From: Acanthopleura granulata
Taxonomy: Eukaryota; Mollusca; Polyplacophora; Chitonida; Chitonidae
Length of the DNA stretch: 64,000 bases
NCBI GenBank assembly: GCA_016165875.1
Contig: JABBOT010000014.1
Location: forward strand, 5,720,895-5,784,894
Direction: 5' to 3'
The translations under genes were made by a program, and so were the position numbers. This document shows, one piece after another, positions 21,861 through 34,900 of the stretch. How positions within the stretch are numbered: the stretch's first letter is position 1; each line of letters opens with the position of its first letter. Below the pieces are notes generated by a model that was not told the origin of the DNA, searched no databases, and was given only the letters and a program-made list of their open reading frames with translations.

Positions 21861-22436
21861 AGGGCTTGCCTGTGGCTGATGTTTAAGATGCCAACAGTTG
21901 ATAGGGGAAACATTTCACACGATGATATTACGGCCATGACCTTTTATTCTTTTTTACACTAAAAACACCTGGAGGCCTGCCCCGACGCCTTTTATACCAG
22001 TGCAGTTTTACGAAAATTTTGTAACAGTGAAGTTCCTGTACATTTGATTCATGCTATAGGTATCACAACCTCTCCAGTGGGATGAGTTTCCCAATTCAGC
22101 TCACGCGCTCAAACTCTTTCTGACTTGTGAATGGACAAACTTGATGAGTTTAAAATTGTACTCTGTATGTGTATATAGTAAAAAGTTTTGTTTTCTGGAC
22201 GAACTAACCAAATTATATACATATATGCTATAGATGTCAATGAAAATGTGGATATTACGACACACTCAAATCGGTGGTCAATATCTTTGCACTAACAGCC
22301 AATGTTTCATTCAGGTAATAAATTGTATTAATTTAACTGATTATATAATTAATATTTTTTGATTCGACTTGAATTAAACCCCTTAGGACTGTTTCACCGG
22401 AGTTCAGCTTTCATCATTACTACGGTCATATATACA

Positions 22437-22640
22437 CTGTAAAATGACCTACGCCCAGCTCTTTTAGTGGGTGATTAAACTTCAAACTAGCGTCTTTAAT
22501 AAATATATACATATACTTAAGTATTAAACATAAGTGTCTAAAACATGTGTATAGACCTATATTATAATGCTATAATCGCCAAGTGTTTAATATTTGATGC
22601 ATAAAAGTGTTTATAAGATAAATATCGAAATTTACAGCGT
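22437..22640. repeat. Dispersed repeat R1, copy 1
   Basis: About 200 bp (GTGTCTAAAACATGTGTATA, CCAAGTGTTTAATATTTGAT, GCATAAAAGTGTTTA) matching 27954-28160 in the channel gene's first intron. Class unknown. Confidence 0.8.
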
Positions 22641-23319
22641 ATGCATTTACTCTTCTGTAGAGGGAGGGCTGTCCTCGTGAGGTTCACCGCGTATAGGTTA
22701 CAAGAGCGCAATGATTTTCTATAGTATTTATGAAGTGACTTTGTAAATTTCAGCCCCAAAATATATATCCCCAAACTTTCGCGAGGTGGTGTGCAATACC
22801 ACCACACACGGGTTGGACTTCTCTAAACCACATCAAAAAATCAACATAATATTTTGAGCTGTTGCTCCTGGATGTGACGTAATAGCATTTTGTCACCTTG
22901 GTAACCTCCGGCAGATGGGGGGGGGGGTAGTTCCCTTGGCCAAAAGTTTTCAGTTGAATCCAAAGAATATTCTGATATATTTTAACTTGGTGTAAAATAA
23001 AATTTATAGTGTATCAACAACCCAGACTGTCTTTGTGACGGTATTATTCAATCTGTACCCCAGCACTCATCAATTCGGAGCTAAATCTTGGACCCAACTG
23101 GTCGAATTGCGCATGTGTAATCTATAAGGTGATGTTCCCACCGAAGCCGATCAACTCTTGGCCGAAGAGGCCGGTGGCTCCAGTCCGACTCTTGTGTATT
23201 CGGTTATAATTGAGGTTTTAAATCAGGAGGTTTCGCAGGTGTACAAGACAAAGGGCGGTGATTTATTCTGGGCGTCCCGAGATGTTCTCCCATTGGAAAA
23301 CTGACCGATCTCGTTTATT

Positions 23320-23390
23320 AGTGAAAAATTATTGTGCACGACATCTTATATAAACTTCAGCCAAATAAATAAATAAATTAATAAATAAAC
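23320..23390 (+). repeat. SINE tail fragment
   Basis: GAAAAATTATTGTGCACGAC then CAAATAAATAAATAAATTAA resembles the shared tail of SINE families 1 and 2. Confidence 0.5.
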
Positions 23391-24536
23391 CGATAGAGGG
23401 ATGGGTTCGAAATGCTGTCATGGTAGGCATACATCCTATAATGAAGTCCGCCCATGCATGGAGGTAGCCCACTTTTGCATGTAGGCATTAAATCTTTAAT
23501 AGACATTTGTCCTCAACACTGCATGGTATCCAGGTGAAGAAGCCAAGTGTGTCACTTTTAATGTCTTTACTGCCGTGAACTGAAACATGCAATTTTAAAT
23601 GTAAACCGGATGTGGTACCGCCTCGATATCGTATACACTATACGTGAGCGATTTATACCACTGGCATTGTCCTCGGGTGACCTTTCCAGTCGTATATCTT
23701 GTCAATACGGCGGATCTCCCGTGTGTGTAATGGAAATGGCACTCGAGGACATTGATTTTACCTGTCTCTTTTTTTCTTCAGTCGGCTATTGGGTGAGGTC
23801 GTTGTCATAGCAAGCGCGTGATACCACCTGATATGACAGTTCGGCCGCTCGGAGTAAATTCATGCATGCGTTCTAATTACTCCCGTCGCGGACGGAGATA
23901 TACAGATGTACATAAGCCGCTGTCAGGTTGCTAGGGGCTTTACCATGAAAAGAATTTCAAGGGCGTGCTTGACCGCGAAGACGTTCTGCTATTAAGCTCA
24001 TTTATACGCGAATTGGAGATATACTTGTCTATATGTCCGAGGGCTCTATACGGCATTCCGCCGGGCTACCATTATTGTGATCTTGTATATCTCTTGTACA
24101 CCTGAGCGACACACCTGATCCAAGGGCGCAGGCGATTAATGACTTCCATCGAACAGGTAAGATGACTTAATGACCTAGGCGAGTGTGAAAATAAACAAAT
24201 ATGTTGTAATTAACTGCATTACGGGCATGTCAAACGGAGTATGACACCTGCTTATGGCGAGTTATAGAGAGACCCGACATCAAGGTTTCATTCGCAATCA
24301 CTGGAATCTCTATACTATCGAATTGACAGACAATCCATTTTGTGGGTTAATCCTCGACAAAACTGCTAACAATCCCTTTGGATCTTTAAATATCAACTCG
24401 TAAACTATAGAACAATAGATTATATAGGAAATGGAAGTACTACACCAACTGTTGCTACGGACAATTCTACCGACTTTGCCCCTTTAATTGGTTTTATTTG
24501 TACGAGGTAGGCCTGTATGGCATCGGATGTAAATTG

Positions 24537-24670
24537 GTTCTTTATATTAACGGTGTTTGAGTCAAGAATATTTCATGACACTTCCCAATATGGGGATGGA
24601 GGAAACCGGGCAGAAACGCGCTTAAAAAGCGCACCATCCTTAGCCCGATGGAGAACAAATCTCCGGGCTT
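24537..24670 (-). repeat. Decayed SINE-like element
   Basis: GGTGTTTGAGTCAAGAATAT, then CAATATGGGGATGGAGGAAA and CCGGGCAGAAAC, a variant of the reverse family-1 sequence. Confidence 0.6.
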
Positions 24671-25087
24671 GAAACCTTAACAGAACCAAGAATTTTAACT
24701 TCCGGTTTTAAAAGTATCATTCAGTGACTTTCAGATGATCAGATCTATGCAAGTTTAGGAAGGAGGCAAAATGTGCAATATGAATAATTCAAGATGACGC
24801 GAAGAATGAGTTTGTACAAAGGTTTTTTTCGGGATACCTCCTTTCTGCATGCATGTATAGTTATGCTCACTTGTATTGGTTGAACGTGCTATCTTGAGTC
24901 ATTTCTGGCCTTTTCTCCTCTCGACTTCTGGCATGAAACCAGGAAGTGCTGACCGAAGATTATCCAGACAGTTTCGTGATAGCAACTTCATACATCAAGC
25001 ATGCATGTCTGTTCACTGCATGAATGTCACGCGGACGACTGGATTCACTTGCCAAACATTTAAGAAAAGAACATTTAGTTCACTGTA

Positions 25088-25171
25088 GAACTCACAGAGG
25101 CCGCATTGGTGGGAGGCTTCAGGGTCATTGCGCTGAGCTAGCGAGCTAACCAAATGAGCCACGGAGGCCCC
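25088..25171 (-). repeat. Family-1 SINE, tRNA head only
   Basis: Reverse complement of the head: AACTCACAGAGGCCGCATTG to TGAGCCACGGAGGCCCC, with A and B boxes but no body. Confidence 0.8.
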
Positions 25172-25504
25172 TCTTTGTAGTAGAAAACGCTGCCCATGTT
25201 TCACGAGTAAATTATATAACCGAATGTTTGATCGATGTGATTCCATACTCGGTTGTGAAACCTTTGCAAATGTTTACTTTGTTACTATTGGCAACAATTC
25301 ATTCGTACAGTACATTGTGTTGAATTATATGTTTACTTGTTTCAGGTTCATTCGAATAAAGATGGGAGTGAAGATGTTTGCGTTGGTACAGTTCATGATG
25401 GAAATTACGGAACCAAATTCCTAAGGACTCCTTTGACTGATATTTACCTTTTGCACCGATAAAAGTGAGGGTTTCAGTAAGGTAAAGTTGAAAGTAAACA
25501 CACA

Positions 25505-25951
25505 ATGCAAGCTCACGAGGAATCTCCAGACAGCGGTGTTATGGATGAAAAAGACTCTCCTACGCACCACTCAGAGAAAGGAGGGGAGACTACCGAAGTC
25601 AAGCCACTCACAAAGCGGAAAAAGAAAGTGAAATTAGCACCGGAGACGAAAACGGACTTGAACGGATCCCTAGGTATGAGCGGATCATTAACGGAACCAT
25701 GGTGCGGGAAACTGGAACCCGTGGAGGAACCCGGGCCCTACCCCGGTCCCTTTAACACGTCTCTGTTCTGGATAAGACATGGCCGCCATAACTTGGCCCC
25801 CATGTCAGGAAGAGTCAATGAAAGCCCGTCGATTGATCCCAAGAGTGTCCGGCCGGCCGTTGTCAGTGGTGTCTATGCTCATAATGGGGTCAGCCACACT
25901 ACCCCGGAAATGTTCCCGTCATCCTCCGTTGCGCCGTGGAAAGTAGGAAAG
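25505..25951 (+). CDS. Channel exon A: hydrophilic N-terminal extension
   Basis: Residues 1-149. It starts MQAHEESPDSGVMDEKD, has a strongly basic patch KRKKKVK near residues 38-44, then a Pro/Gly-rich part with GPYPGPFNTSLFWIRHGRHN. An in-frame TAA at 25478 fixes the start. There is no hydrophobic leader. Donor AAAG|GTAACT, phase 0. It matches exon B in phase, but joining it across a 6.1-kb intron is inferred. Confidence 0.75.
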
Positions 25952-28900
25952 GTAACTCATGGTTCACTAATAACGTAAATTATGATGTATATAGTATTGT
26001 GCGGTAATATACCAAATCTTGCAATTACAGCCATTCATACTATGGATACATTTGTATATCGGGTTCATTCATATATTCAGATATTTGTTTATTCATTTTA
26101 TTTAATAGTTTACACAAAACGCCAACTCGAATTAATTCAGCTGTAGTAATCGATTCGTTCTTTGTGTCGTTTATTATTTCTTGATGTAGGCTTAGTCATG
26201 GTATAATTTTCCAAGTTATTCGTAGGCTACTAATTTTGGAATATTTCAATCATTCATCTCTTGCATCCATCCACTATACACAATCATTCATTAACCAGTA
26301 TTCACGTGCTCATTTACTTATCCTTTCACTCACTCATTCATGTATCCGCTCATCCAATCAATCATTCACTTATTGATTTATTCACACAACCAGTTATTTA
26401 CTCATTCATCTTATCGTCCGCCTCGAGGTTGGAAGAAACGGGATCAATCTCGGGCCGGGTCATACCGAAGACTGTAAAAATGATACTTGTTGCTGCCTCG
26501 CTTGGCGCTCGGCACTGAGAGATTAGAGCAAGGCAACAGCAGTGGTCGATCCGGTGTCAGTATAATGTGACTGAGTGGGGTGTCATGTCTGGTGTCTTCG
26601 GCATGATGTTCCAATGGCGGCAGCATTTTGGCGGCAAGGATTCGCCCTCCCACAAGGAGACACACCATACACATGTGTCTACATTTCAATGAACTAATCG
26701 TCATATGGCTGGAAAATTGTTGAGTACGACCTAAAACGCAAGCATTAATACATACACATACATTCATCTCATGACATGTTTATTCCTCTGTCCCGTTGTC
26801 ACCAAATAACAATACATCCGTTTATATATGTTTTCAGTCCATCAGTCATTGCAAAAACTTAACGCACATACATTTTGCCTAACTGCACTCATCCATGGGT
26901 CGATACAGCCAAATTTCCGCTTACGACGTAGGAATCGATATCGGGCCTAATCAATATCCTGACACACCCATCAAAGTTCTAATTATCTTTTTTGAAGGCT
27001 TACGCAACTGGGATTTCATATAAACCTGATTGATCGATTACTGATCCGCCCTTTTATGAACCTTTTGTACCAACTTAAGTGGAGTCTGAGAGCAATAAAA
27101 CTCATGAATAGGTTAAAGTTTACCCTTGCCATTTATGATGGCCTATTGATGATGATTTATACCAATAGAGTTCTGTTCCCCCACTTTGTGTGCATGAATA
27201 TATTATGCGACTCAGTGTGCCGTATGTGTTTCTACGTACATGTTATTCACAACATTGCATGTTTTTCACACCGGTTTCAGCATTTTTAGGACCGGCTTGG
27301 ATTCATTTAAATGTATATCAACCTTCTACTTATATCCCAGACGACGGGCCTACGTGGCCGAAATTTTAGCTCGCCAGCGCAGCGTTATGACCTCGTGCCT
27401 CTCACGGTCGCTGTGAGTTCAAGTCCAGCTCTGGCTAGCTTCTTCTCCAGTGGTACTTGGGAAGGTCCGCCAGCAACTTGCGGATGATCGTGGTTTTCAC
27501 CCGGTTTCCTTCCACTATAATGCTCGAAGTCGTCGTATAAGCGAACTATTCTTGAGTACGGAGTAAAACACCAATGAAATAAAGTAATAGATAAAAGCCA
27601 AAGGACGCCCCTCCTTCCCTAATTTGCACTTTTTTTTTTCTGAACGCTGAAGTGCATTTGAAAGGTGCGTGTATTTATGACCCTATTTAATTAACACGAT
27701 ATTTCATGAAGACTTAAAGCGTAAGGTTTCTATCAGTTACATATAGCATCATGTTTGTTTGGAACAAAGCAATTTAGGTTCCATGCAGTCTGTATCAAAT
27801 CCAGATGCCCACCACGCCTGAACCAGAGAATTTCTCCACACAGGCTGCTTAATCGCCTTCCATCAATATTGTTACAAATGGAAAAGTTCACCCACAGAAT
27901 CTGCCAATAATTAAAGGTCTGTAGTTTACCACAGAGCTAGGTAATGCAGACTGTAAAGTGACCAATGCCCAACGCGTTTTATGGGTGATTCAGCTTCAAG
28001 CAAGCGTGTATAGTAAGTATACACATGTGTATTTAAGTAGTAAACATGAGTGTCTAAAACATGTATATAGGCCTAAACTATAATGTTATAATCTCCAAGT
28101 GTTTAATATCTGATGCATAAAAGTGTTTAAAGGTTAAACATCGAAATTTTCAGTGTACAAGTTCAATGGAGAACCTTTCCCGCAAATAGTAACGCGGGTG
28201 AAATTTGTTATTCCCGCGTTTACGATGACGTTTTGTGGGCAAACTGATGACGTATTAGTCGTGCAGTGCAAGAGAGCAATAGTCAGGTCGGCTTGGGATC
28301 AAGTCGCCATTGCGCACACAGGAAAAGGTATGCCATTGGTCAGATTTCTGAGTCAGCTGACCCGCACTTTTCGCTCATGTAGTGCAGGAAGAAATGCTAC
28401 CTATGGGGAAAAAAAACCCCTAAATTTCGCGGAAAGTCATTATAATGCGCATACCTAATCCAAACTCCCTCGTATGTATTTAATGGCAGACTCTGACGGA
28501 CTACAAAAAAGGGTCCAAGTCGCAGTAAAAGCACATCCTTTTCTGCTGTGACTGCAGTGTTTATGAACTGTCTAAGTGTTTTGTGCGCACACATACACCC
28601 GAAGGTGTGACGTACACCAGGAAAGAAAAAAGGAACACATAGCTTTGGACCCTTATATTAAAGGCGGGAAGGAGTTTACGAGCTCCCATTATACTACTGT
28701 GGATATCGTTAGATTGCAGATCCTAGATTTAGAGGAATTGAACACATGCCAAACTAGCTCGACCGGACATTCCAACGATGCCATAATGTCTGTTATGCCT
28801 ACAAAAATCATTGTTTCAGTAATAAAACAGGTACCATTGTATATTGTATTATTTCAGCGAGATGCTATATTGTCCTTCGCTAAGCCGGCTTGAGTAAAGC

Positions 28901-31900
28901 ACCGCTGGTACGCCAGCGGTTTAATTTGGATTGGCGTTTGAGTCCAACTTATTAGATCAGCTTAATCAACCTCTGTGTTTTACCTTAGTGTGAAAATCCT
29001 CACGGTATACTTATTTAAGTACTTCGATATTGTTGGCTTGAAAAAGCGGGCAGGTACACTCATAGCAACATATCGATACAACGACAATTGCGTTTTATAG
29101 ACCTGTGCCAAAATGAAAACGTGTATACACAGCAAAGTGCTAAATCTAATTGCATTGCCATTACTTCTGTTCACATAATGTACTTGGTCGGTAAAATATA
29201 TTTTCTCCCTTTGTGAATCAAATCTCTCGTTTAGCTGGTGGTTAAGGGTCCATATACTGGTACGCATATTATAGTATTGTACCCTGCGCTTGTTGCTGTC
29301 ATTCCCTTTTTTATTGCAAAACGCTGAATTATTATCGCGTCATTGCATCATCCCCTTCATCACAGTATTGCATAAAATTGCCTGGGTTATTGTCATCGCA
29401 TGTCCTCACAGCTTCACAACATTTCATATCACTGGATTATTGTCATTGTCTGTCCTGACAATATAGCATAAAACTAGACAAATACCATGGCATAATAATG
29501 AGTTATTGTCATGCCGTGACATGTTATCAGAGGATTCCATAACACTGGTTTATTGTCATTGCATGCCATCATGGTAATACGTGATACTGCATGGTTTATT
29601 GTCTTTGCCTGTCATCACGATAATGCGTCACACGGCAAGTTTTTTTTTATTATTGCATGTCATCACAATAATCCGGGACATTGCATGGGTTATTTTCATT
29701 ACGTCATCGCGATAATGCCTGGCACTGCATGAGCTATTTTCAATACACGTCATGGGTTATTGTCATTGCATGATATCACAATATTGTATAACATTGCATG
29801 ATTATTATTTTTTTATGTGGTTACAAAACACTTTTTCTGTTGGAAGTAAACACATTTCTGTATTGTTTCGTTCCATCCTAGGGCGAGAAAGCTGTGAGTA
29901 TTGTTTAAGTAACCATTGCCTGGTTAGAAACTATGTCACGCCAACGCTAGCGTCACAACCAGTCAATATCCCAACCAAAGCTTTGCTTTAAAGAATCAAT
30001 TCCCAGGTCATATATACTCTTCCCGCATTGCTGCTTGGGACATGCGCCCATTACGGAAATCACCAGAACGATATTTCTCCTGAATCGGTGTCAAATTTCA
30101 GGCACCATGAAAACGACCATGGGAAAAGAAAGGACACAAAAATTGTTTCTATCATCGCTTAAACGACATCAGTCCTTGTCGTTTTTCTTACGTCTGAAAA
30201 TCGACGTATAACCCAAGATCTTGTTGTATAACCCACTGATCAAGTTTTTATCCAAGGTATCGGCGATGTTCTTACAATGCTGATAAATTTGTGTGAATAG
30301 CCAAAACCAGGGTGATCTCTCGATACGGCTGCAATCCAGATTTGGTTTGTTATTGTTTTTGTAGGTTGTATGTCTATGTATTAATACATGAAGCTCCCGA
30401 TTATTTTTTTGTGTGTGTGTGCCTCCACCCAACAATTCACCCCTCTTCCTCTCGCTACCACGCCATCTCACGCCTCGCTCGCCACCCCTCGCAATCCTCA
30501 CGCCCTGCCATCTTCACCACTTCGTACAGCCCATGGGCGGCAGAATCGGCCGAACGTTGTTTATATGTATGTATATATAACAGGGTACATACATGTATCT
30601 TCAACTCCTGGAACACAAGCCCAAACTTTACAAAACTGGAAATAAAACACGGAAAACTAACCCATTCTCAATGAAACGACGTTCGTGAGAAAGCTGACAC
30701 ACTCAGCTTTGCGCTGAAATGTGAATTGGCAAACAAACATGCTTTCTCTTGGTTACACAAAGCTTTTAGAGTTTTTTTTTCTTTGTTTAGTCTGACAAAT
30801 ACGGCAACAATGAATGGGAGCGTCAAGCGACAATTCTAGCTTGATTTTTTACCGATGAAAGTCATTAGAGCCACAATATTTCTACTATCGACCAAGTAAA
30901 TTGTCCATTTAATGAAACATTTTTAAATACTTTGATTGGTTACACTCTATCGGAACTGTAGGCTTCCTATGCTCTTTACTCCATAAATGCACAGCTGTCA
31001 GTTCATTTTGCGGCTATGGAGATAAATGCTTCACTCTGATTGGTCGCACACTATGCTAGACTGGTGTGCTTCCAATCAGATCGAAGCATTTCACTGCGAC
31101 GTGATTTCACTGCTACTGCGTTTGTCTGGCTAAACTGGGTTTATTTCAGGCTCTGTGTAACAAAGAGAAAGCAAGTTTGGTTTGCCGATGCATACATCAA
31201 CGTAAAGCTTAGTGTGTCAAACGTCGTGTTGTTGAAATTGGAATAATTTTTCTTTGTTTTATGTCGCTTTATGTAGGGTAAGGGCTAATGTCCAACTCAT
31301 TGCAGTTATTTCCTTGTTATATATATGAATTAGGTGTAAATAGCGTTTGGATGATTCAGCAACTTTCAGCATAGCCAAATGCCACACCAGTGTATTACTA
31401 TGCTTTGTTCTTCCTTCAGAAAGCCGTCATGGTTAGAAACGTTGCTACAGTGAGAATATTCATATTCGTTCTCAAACCAAAGTAGCCTTCATTTAAGACT
31501 GCTCCAAGTGATTCATTTAGGGCGTTGTGCTTTTGCATGAGGCTATAATGAATGTAGCATTCAGAGACTGGGTATTGTGTAAGGTGCACAAAAAAATGAT
31601 ACTCTTGGGTTGAATTTTCATCATTATAAATCTTTGTTCAGAGGCGGATAATATATACGCTGTCATTTTAAATTAGTTAAGATTACGGGGTGTCAGTAGT
31701 CATGAAATAAGCAGAGGGACCTCAGCTAGTCTTTGGGTGTATCTAGTGTCACGGCATGTTCATGGCTTCATTCACTTCTTGGGAGTGTATATATACAAAA
31801 TCACCAAGTAAACCTCAAGCCTTTCATGAACAGAGTAGCGTCAGCATGTATGTTCACTCTCTGTATAACCATGCGAACGGAAAATCACACAAATCCCTGA

Positions 31901-34900
31901 AAAATATAATCTGAAAAACATCGTTCAAAGTCATTCATTAATTTCTCTTCGGGTGAACAAGATGCATTATTACTTCTGTATAATATGAATCCCGCAGTGC
32001 TCTTCCTTTATTGGCGTACTCTTCCGTTTCCGTTAAAGGCTCACACGCAGGTGTTTCTACGGGTGACGTTCCGCAAAGTGGGCCAGGTGGACACCGTCAC
32101 GGAAACCTTTAACGCTGACGTCATCATTCAGGCACGGTGGCTCAACGATGATTCCTTGTTCGACACCAAAACGGACGTGCGTAGTTCCAACCAGTTTTCA
32201 AAATACGCTTTAAATGCTTAAATATGTTAAAATCTGATATATAACTCTCAGCAATAGGGAGGTTTCGAGTTTGAATTCTTTTTCGCAAAAGGTAAAAAGA
32301 GTTCAATTGTATGGTGTGCCTTATCAAAAATGTCAGGCAGTTTTGTTCACATTAATTTACCGATCACGTGTCTCGCCGTGTTAGGGAGGTACAAACGACC
32401 TCTCCTTCAGTCAACAGATTCTTAAGTTAAAAAACTTTCAGCTCCTCAGTTTTGCCTATCGTACGTTTAGTCTAAATAACTTTTTGTCACACTTTTCTTA
32501 GACATTCATGTTATAGTTACTGTAATCAGAAATAATTGCCTAGCATTTTTGACAAGTCACATTGTAAACTAGGGCTTTTCTTACCTTTGGCGATAAAAGA
32601 CTTCGAACTTGAAACTCCCCTATTAATGTACATGAACGCTCGTAACATGTCTCAATAACAAATGTACAAGAGTTGAAGTCAAACTTTACAAAGTTATATA
32701 CACACAGAAGTCCTAAAACATTAGTTCTTTCCGTATCGTTCACATAGGTGGTAAAATGTGTTACATGTGTTTTCCTTTTGGGGATCAAATTTCGCGTTTA
32801 GCTATTATTGCGTCTGTGCAGGCATAGTGATATTGTAACACGCAAATGCGGTGTATTTTTGTCATTCCATGCCATTGCAAAACTGTACAACACTGAATTA
32901 TTATCGTATCATTGCATTATCCTTGACGTCAAAATATTGCCTATCACTGCTTCGGTTATTGCTATTATTTCATGTGCGATGTCTATTCAGGCATCCCAAA
33001 TAGTGCACATATGTGTTCATTTGGAATTTGAAGAACGTCAAATGCGACCCTAAAATTGGAATTAAGGTTCAAGTCCGGCCATCTGACATCTGTTGAACGA
33101 CTTTGCGTATAGATTTATATGAACTCATGGACGAGATTAAAAGTTCGTGGACAAAAAACTTTCCAACCAAGAATGCGTGACAAAGTTCTCCGAGAAACAA
33201 CAATGCAACCAATGCATCGAGTTTATTTACATCAACGCGTACATGTTCCAGAGAACACAGCCCCCAAAAATGTCCGCTTATTTTAGTCTTTAGGAACAAC
33301 GAGGGTCGAATGGAGCCCAATGTTGTATATAGAAAACACAAACAGTGGTATTATCAAAGTGCAGAAACGAGAGTTATGGACCTGCCCGTCCACTGGGGAG
33401 GATTATGTCATCGAGAGAATGACCGCCAGGGGCACATTCACAGAAACAATGGAGCTGGATTACTTCCCCTTTGATTGTCAGGTGAGGATTTCAAACTGAG
33501 GACCAATTTCACTGAAGGTCGTAAGTCGTACCTGATGTCCTAAGTTAAAAGTTACGACATACGACCGTTTCACAAAAGAATACTTTCTTAAATACTGTAT
33601 TATGTACCGACTGGTATAACTTAGTACCTTGGACATAAGATCAAGATTTAAGACTTGTTAGTGAAGTGTGGCCCTGTAGACCATAGTTAACAATCAGTTT
33701 TCGCGTGCGCAGAAAGGGTTTTTACATATACGGGGGACAAACAAAAGCACATGGCGATTTATGGCAGTGTTACAACATCAGAATCTTTAGTGACGGCTCG
33801 GTATTGAGGTCAATTCTAGTTTCTTGTGTATAGTTTCCGAAGGTTTCACATGAATTACATGAAATTTACTAGACCGTAGATGGCTGCCTAGCATCACAAT
33901 ACTCTGACGTAAGGATGTGGGCCGTGGTTTGCCCTCCCCACCCAAGGACCCAAAGGGTATTTCTTTTCTCATTCTGGAAGAAGAAATATTATCAGAGGGG
34001 TTTGATATCTCCAAAAGGAGGTTGAAAAAAGGAAGGGACCCTGGCGAAACCATTGTAAACTATTTAACAAAGTACTGTTATTTTTTCCCTTTATTGTTTT
34101 GGATGTACACGTAAATGTAATTAAATGCTTAAATTCCTTTCTATTCGGGTTCTTTTTATTTTGTCTTTTGCTGTAAATAACTAAAACCTAACAGGTATAG
34201 TTTGCCCTGTACGACCAGACGTCAGTGCCAATTATAAAAAAAATTAGTACAAACTGGTTTTCGTACGGTTCCTATGGTACTTCATGTTAAATACTAGCCT
34301 CTCATTTCACAGAATTTGACAGTGACGGTGGCGTCTGAGCGCTCTTCAGAGGAGATAACTCTGTCACCTGACCCTCTGGATCCCAGCTATCTCCACCAGG
34401 GAAATTTCGTCGACAAACAGGTCTTTAACCATTTGAGCATCCACAAGTATTTTAATATTCTGTCTCATATTTCAGCATTAGATAAAAAGTTTAATATTTT
34501 CTCTGTGTAAATATTACTTATATTGGAATGCGTCGATAAATTTTGCAGTTTGAGACTGTTTCATTGATTGTTTTCAGAAAAAATCTAAATTTTTGGTCTA
34601 GTCGAATCGGCTTCATTATATGGCATATGGCTTTACGGACCTTGGCCTTTGCCAGTTGGGGTTCATTATGCCTGAGAGGCAAGATGGGTCTCCGGACCTT
34701 GGTCTTGTCGAGTAGGATTTATTATAACAGAAGTGCCAGATGGGTGTCCGGGCCTTTGCCTTGCTGAATGAGGCTCTTTATGTCGGAAAGGCCAGATCTG
34801 TTTTTTTAACCTTGGCCTTGTCGATTGGAATTCATGATGTCAAAAGTGCTACATGGGTTTTTTGAACCTTGGCCCTTCCGATTGGTATTCATTATCTCGA

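Larger units (their letters stand above)
16152..25477. other. Intergenic region between VPS50 and the channel gene
   Basis: No supported gene. It holds VPS50's presumed promoter (unresolved), MITE and SINE copies, and several arrays listed separately. The ORFs here are short, overlap repeats and match nothing I recognise. 23400-24500 shows no recognisable element. Confidence 0.7.

Noticed and set aside
28153..28458. Possible alternative signal-bearing first exon of the channel (101-codon frame)
   Set aside because: It overlaps dispersed repeat R1's edge, lacks a clear signal peptide and no phase-0 donor was evident.
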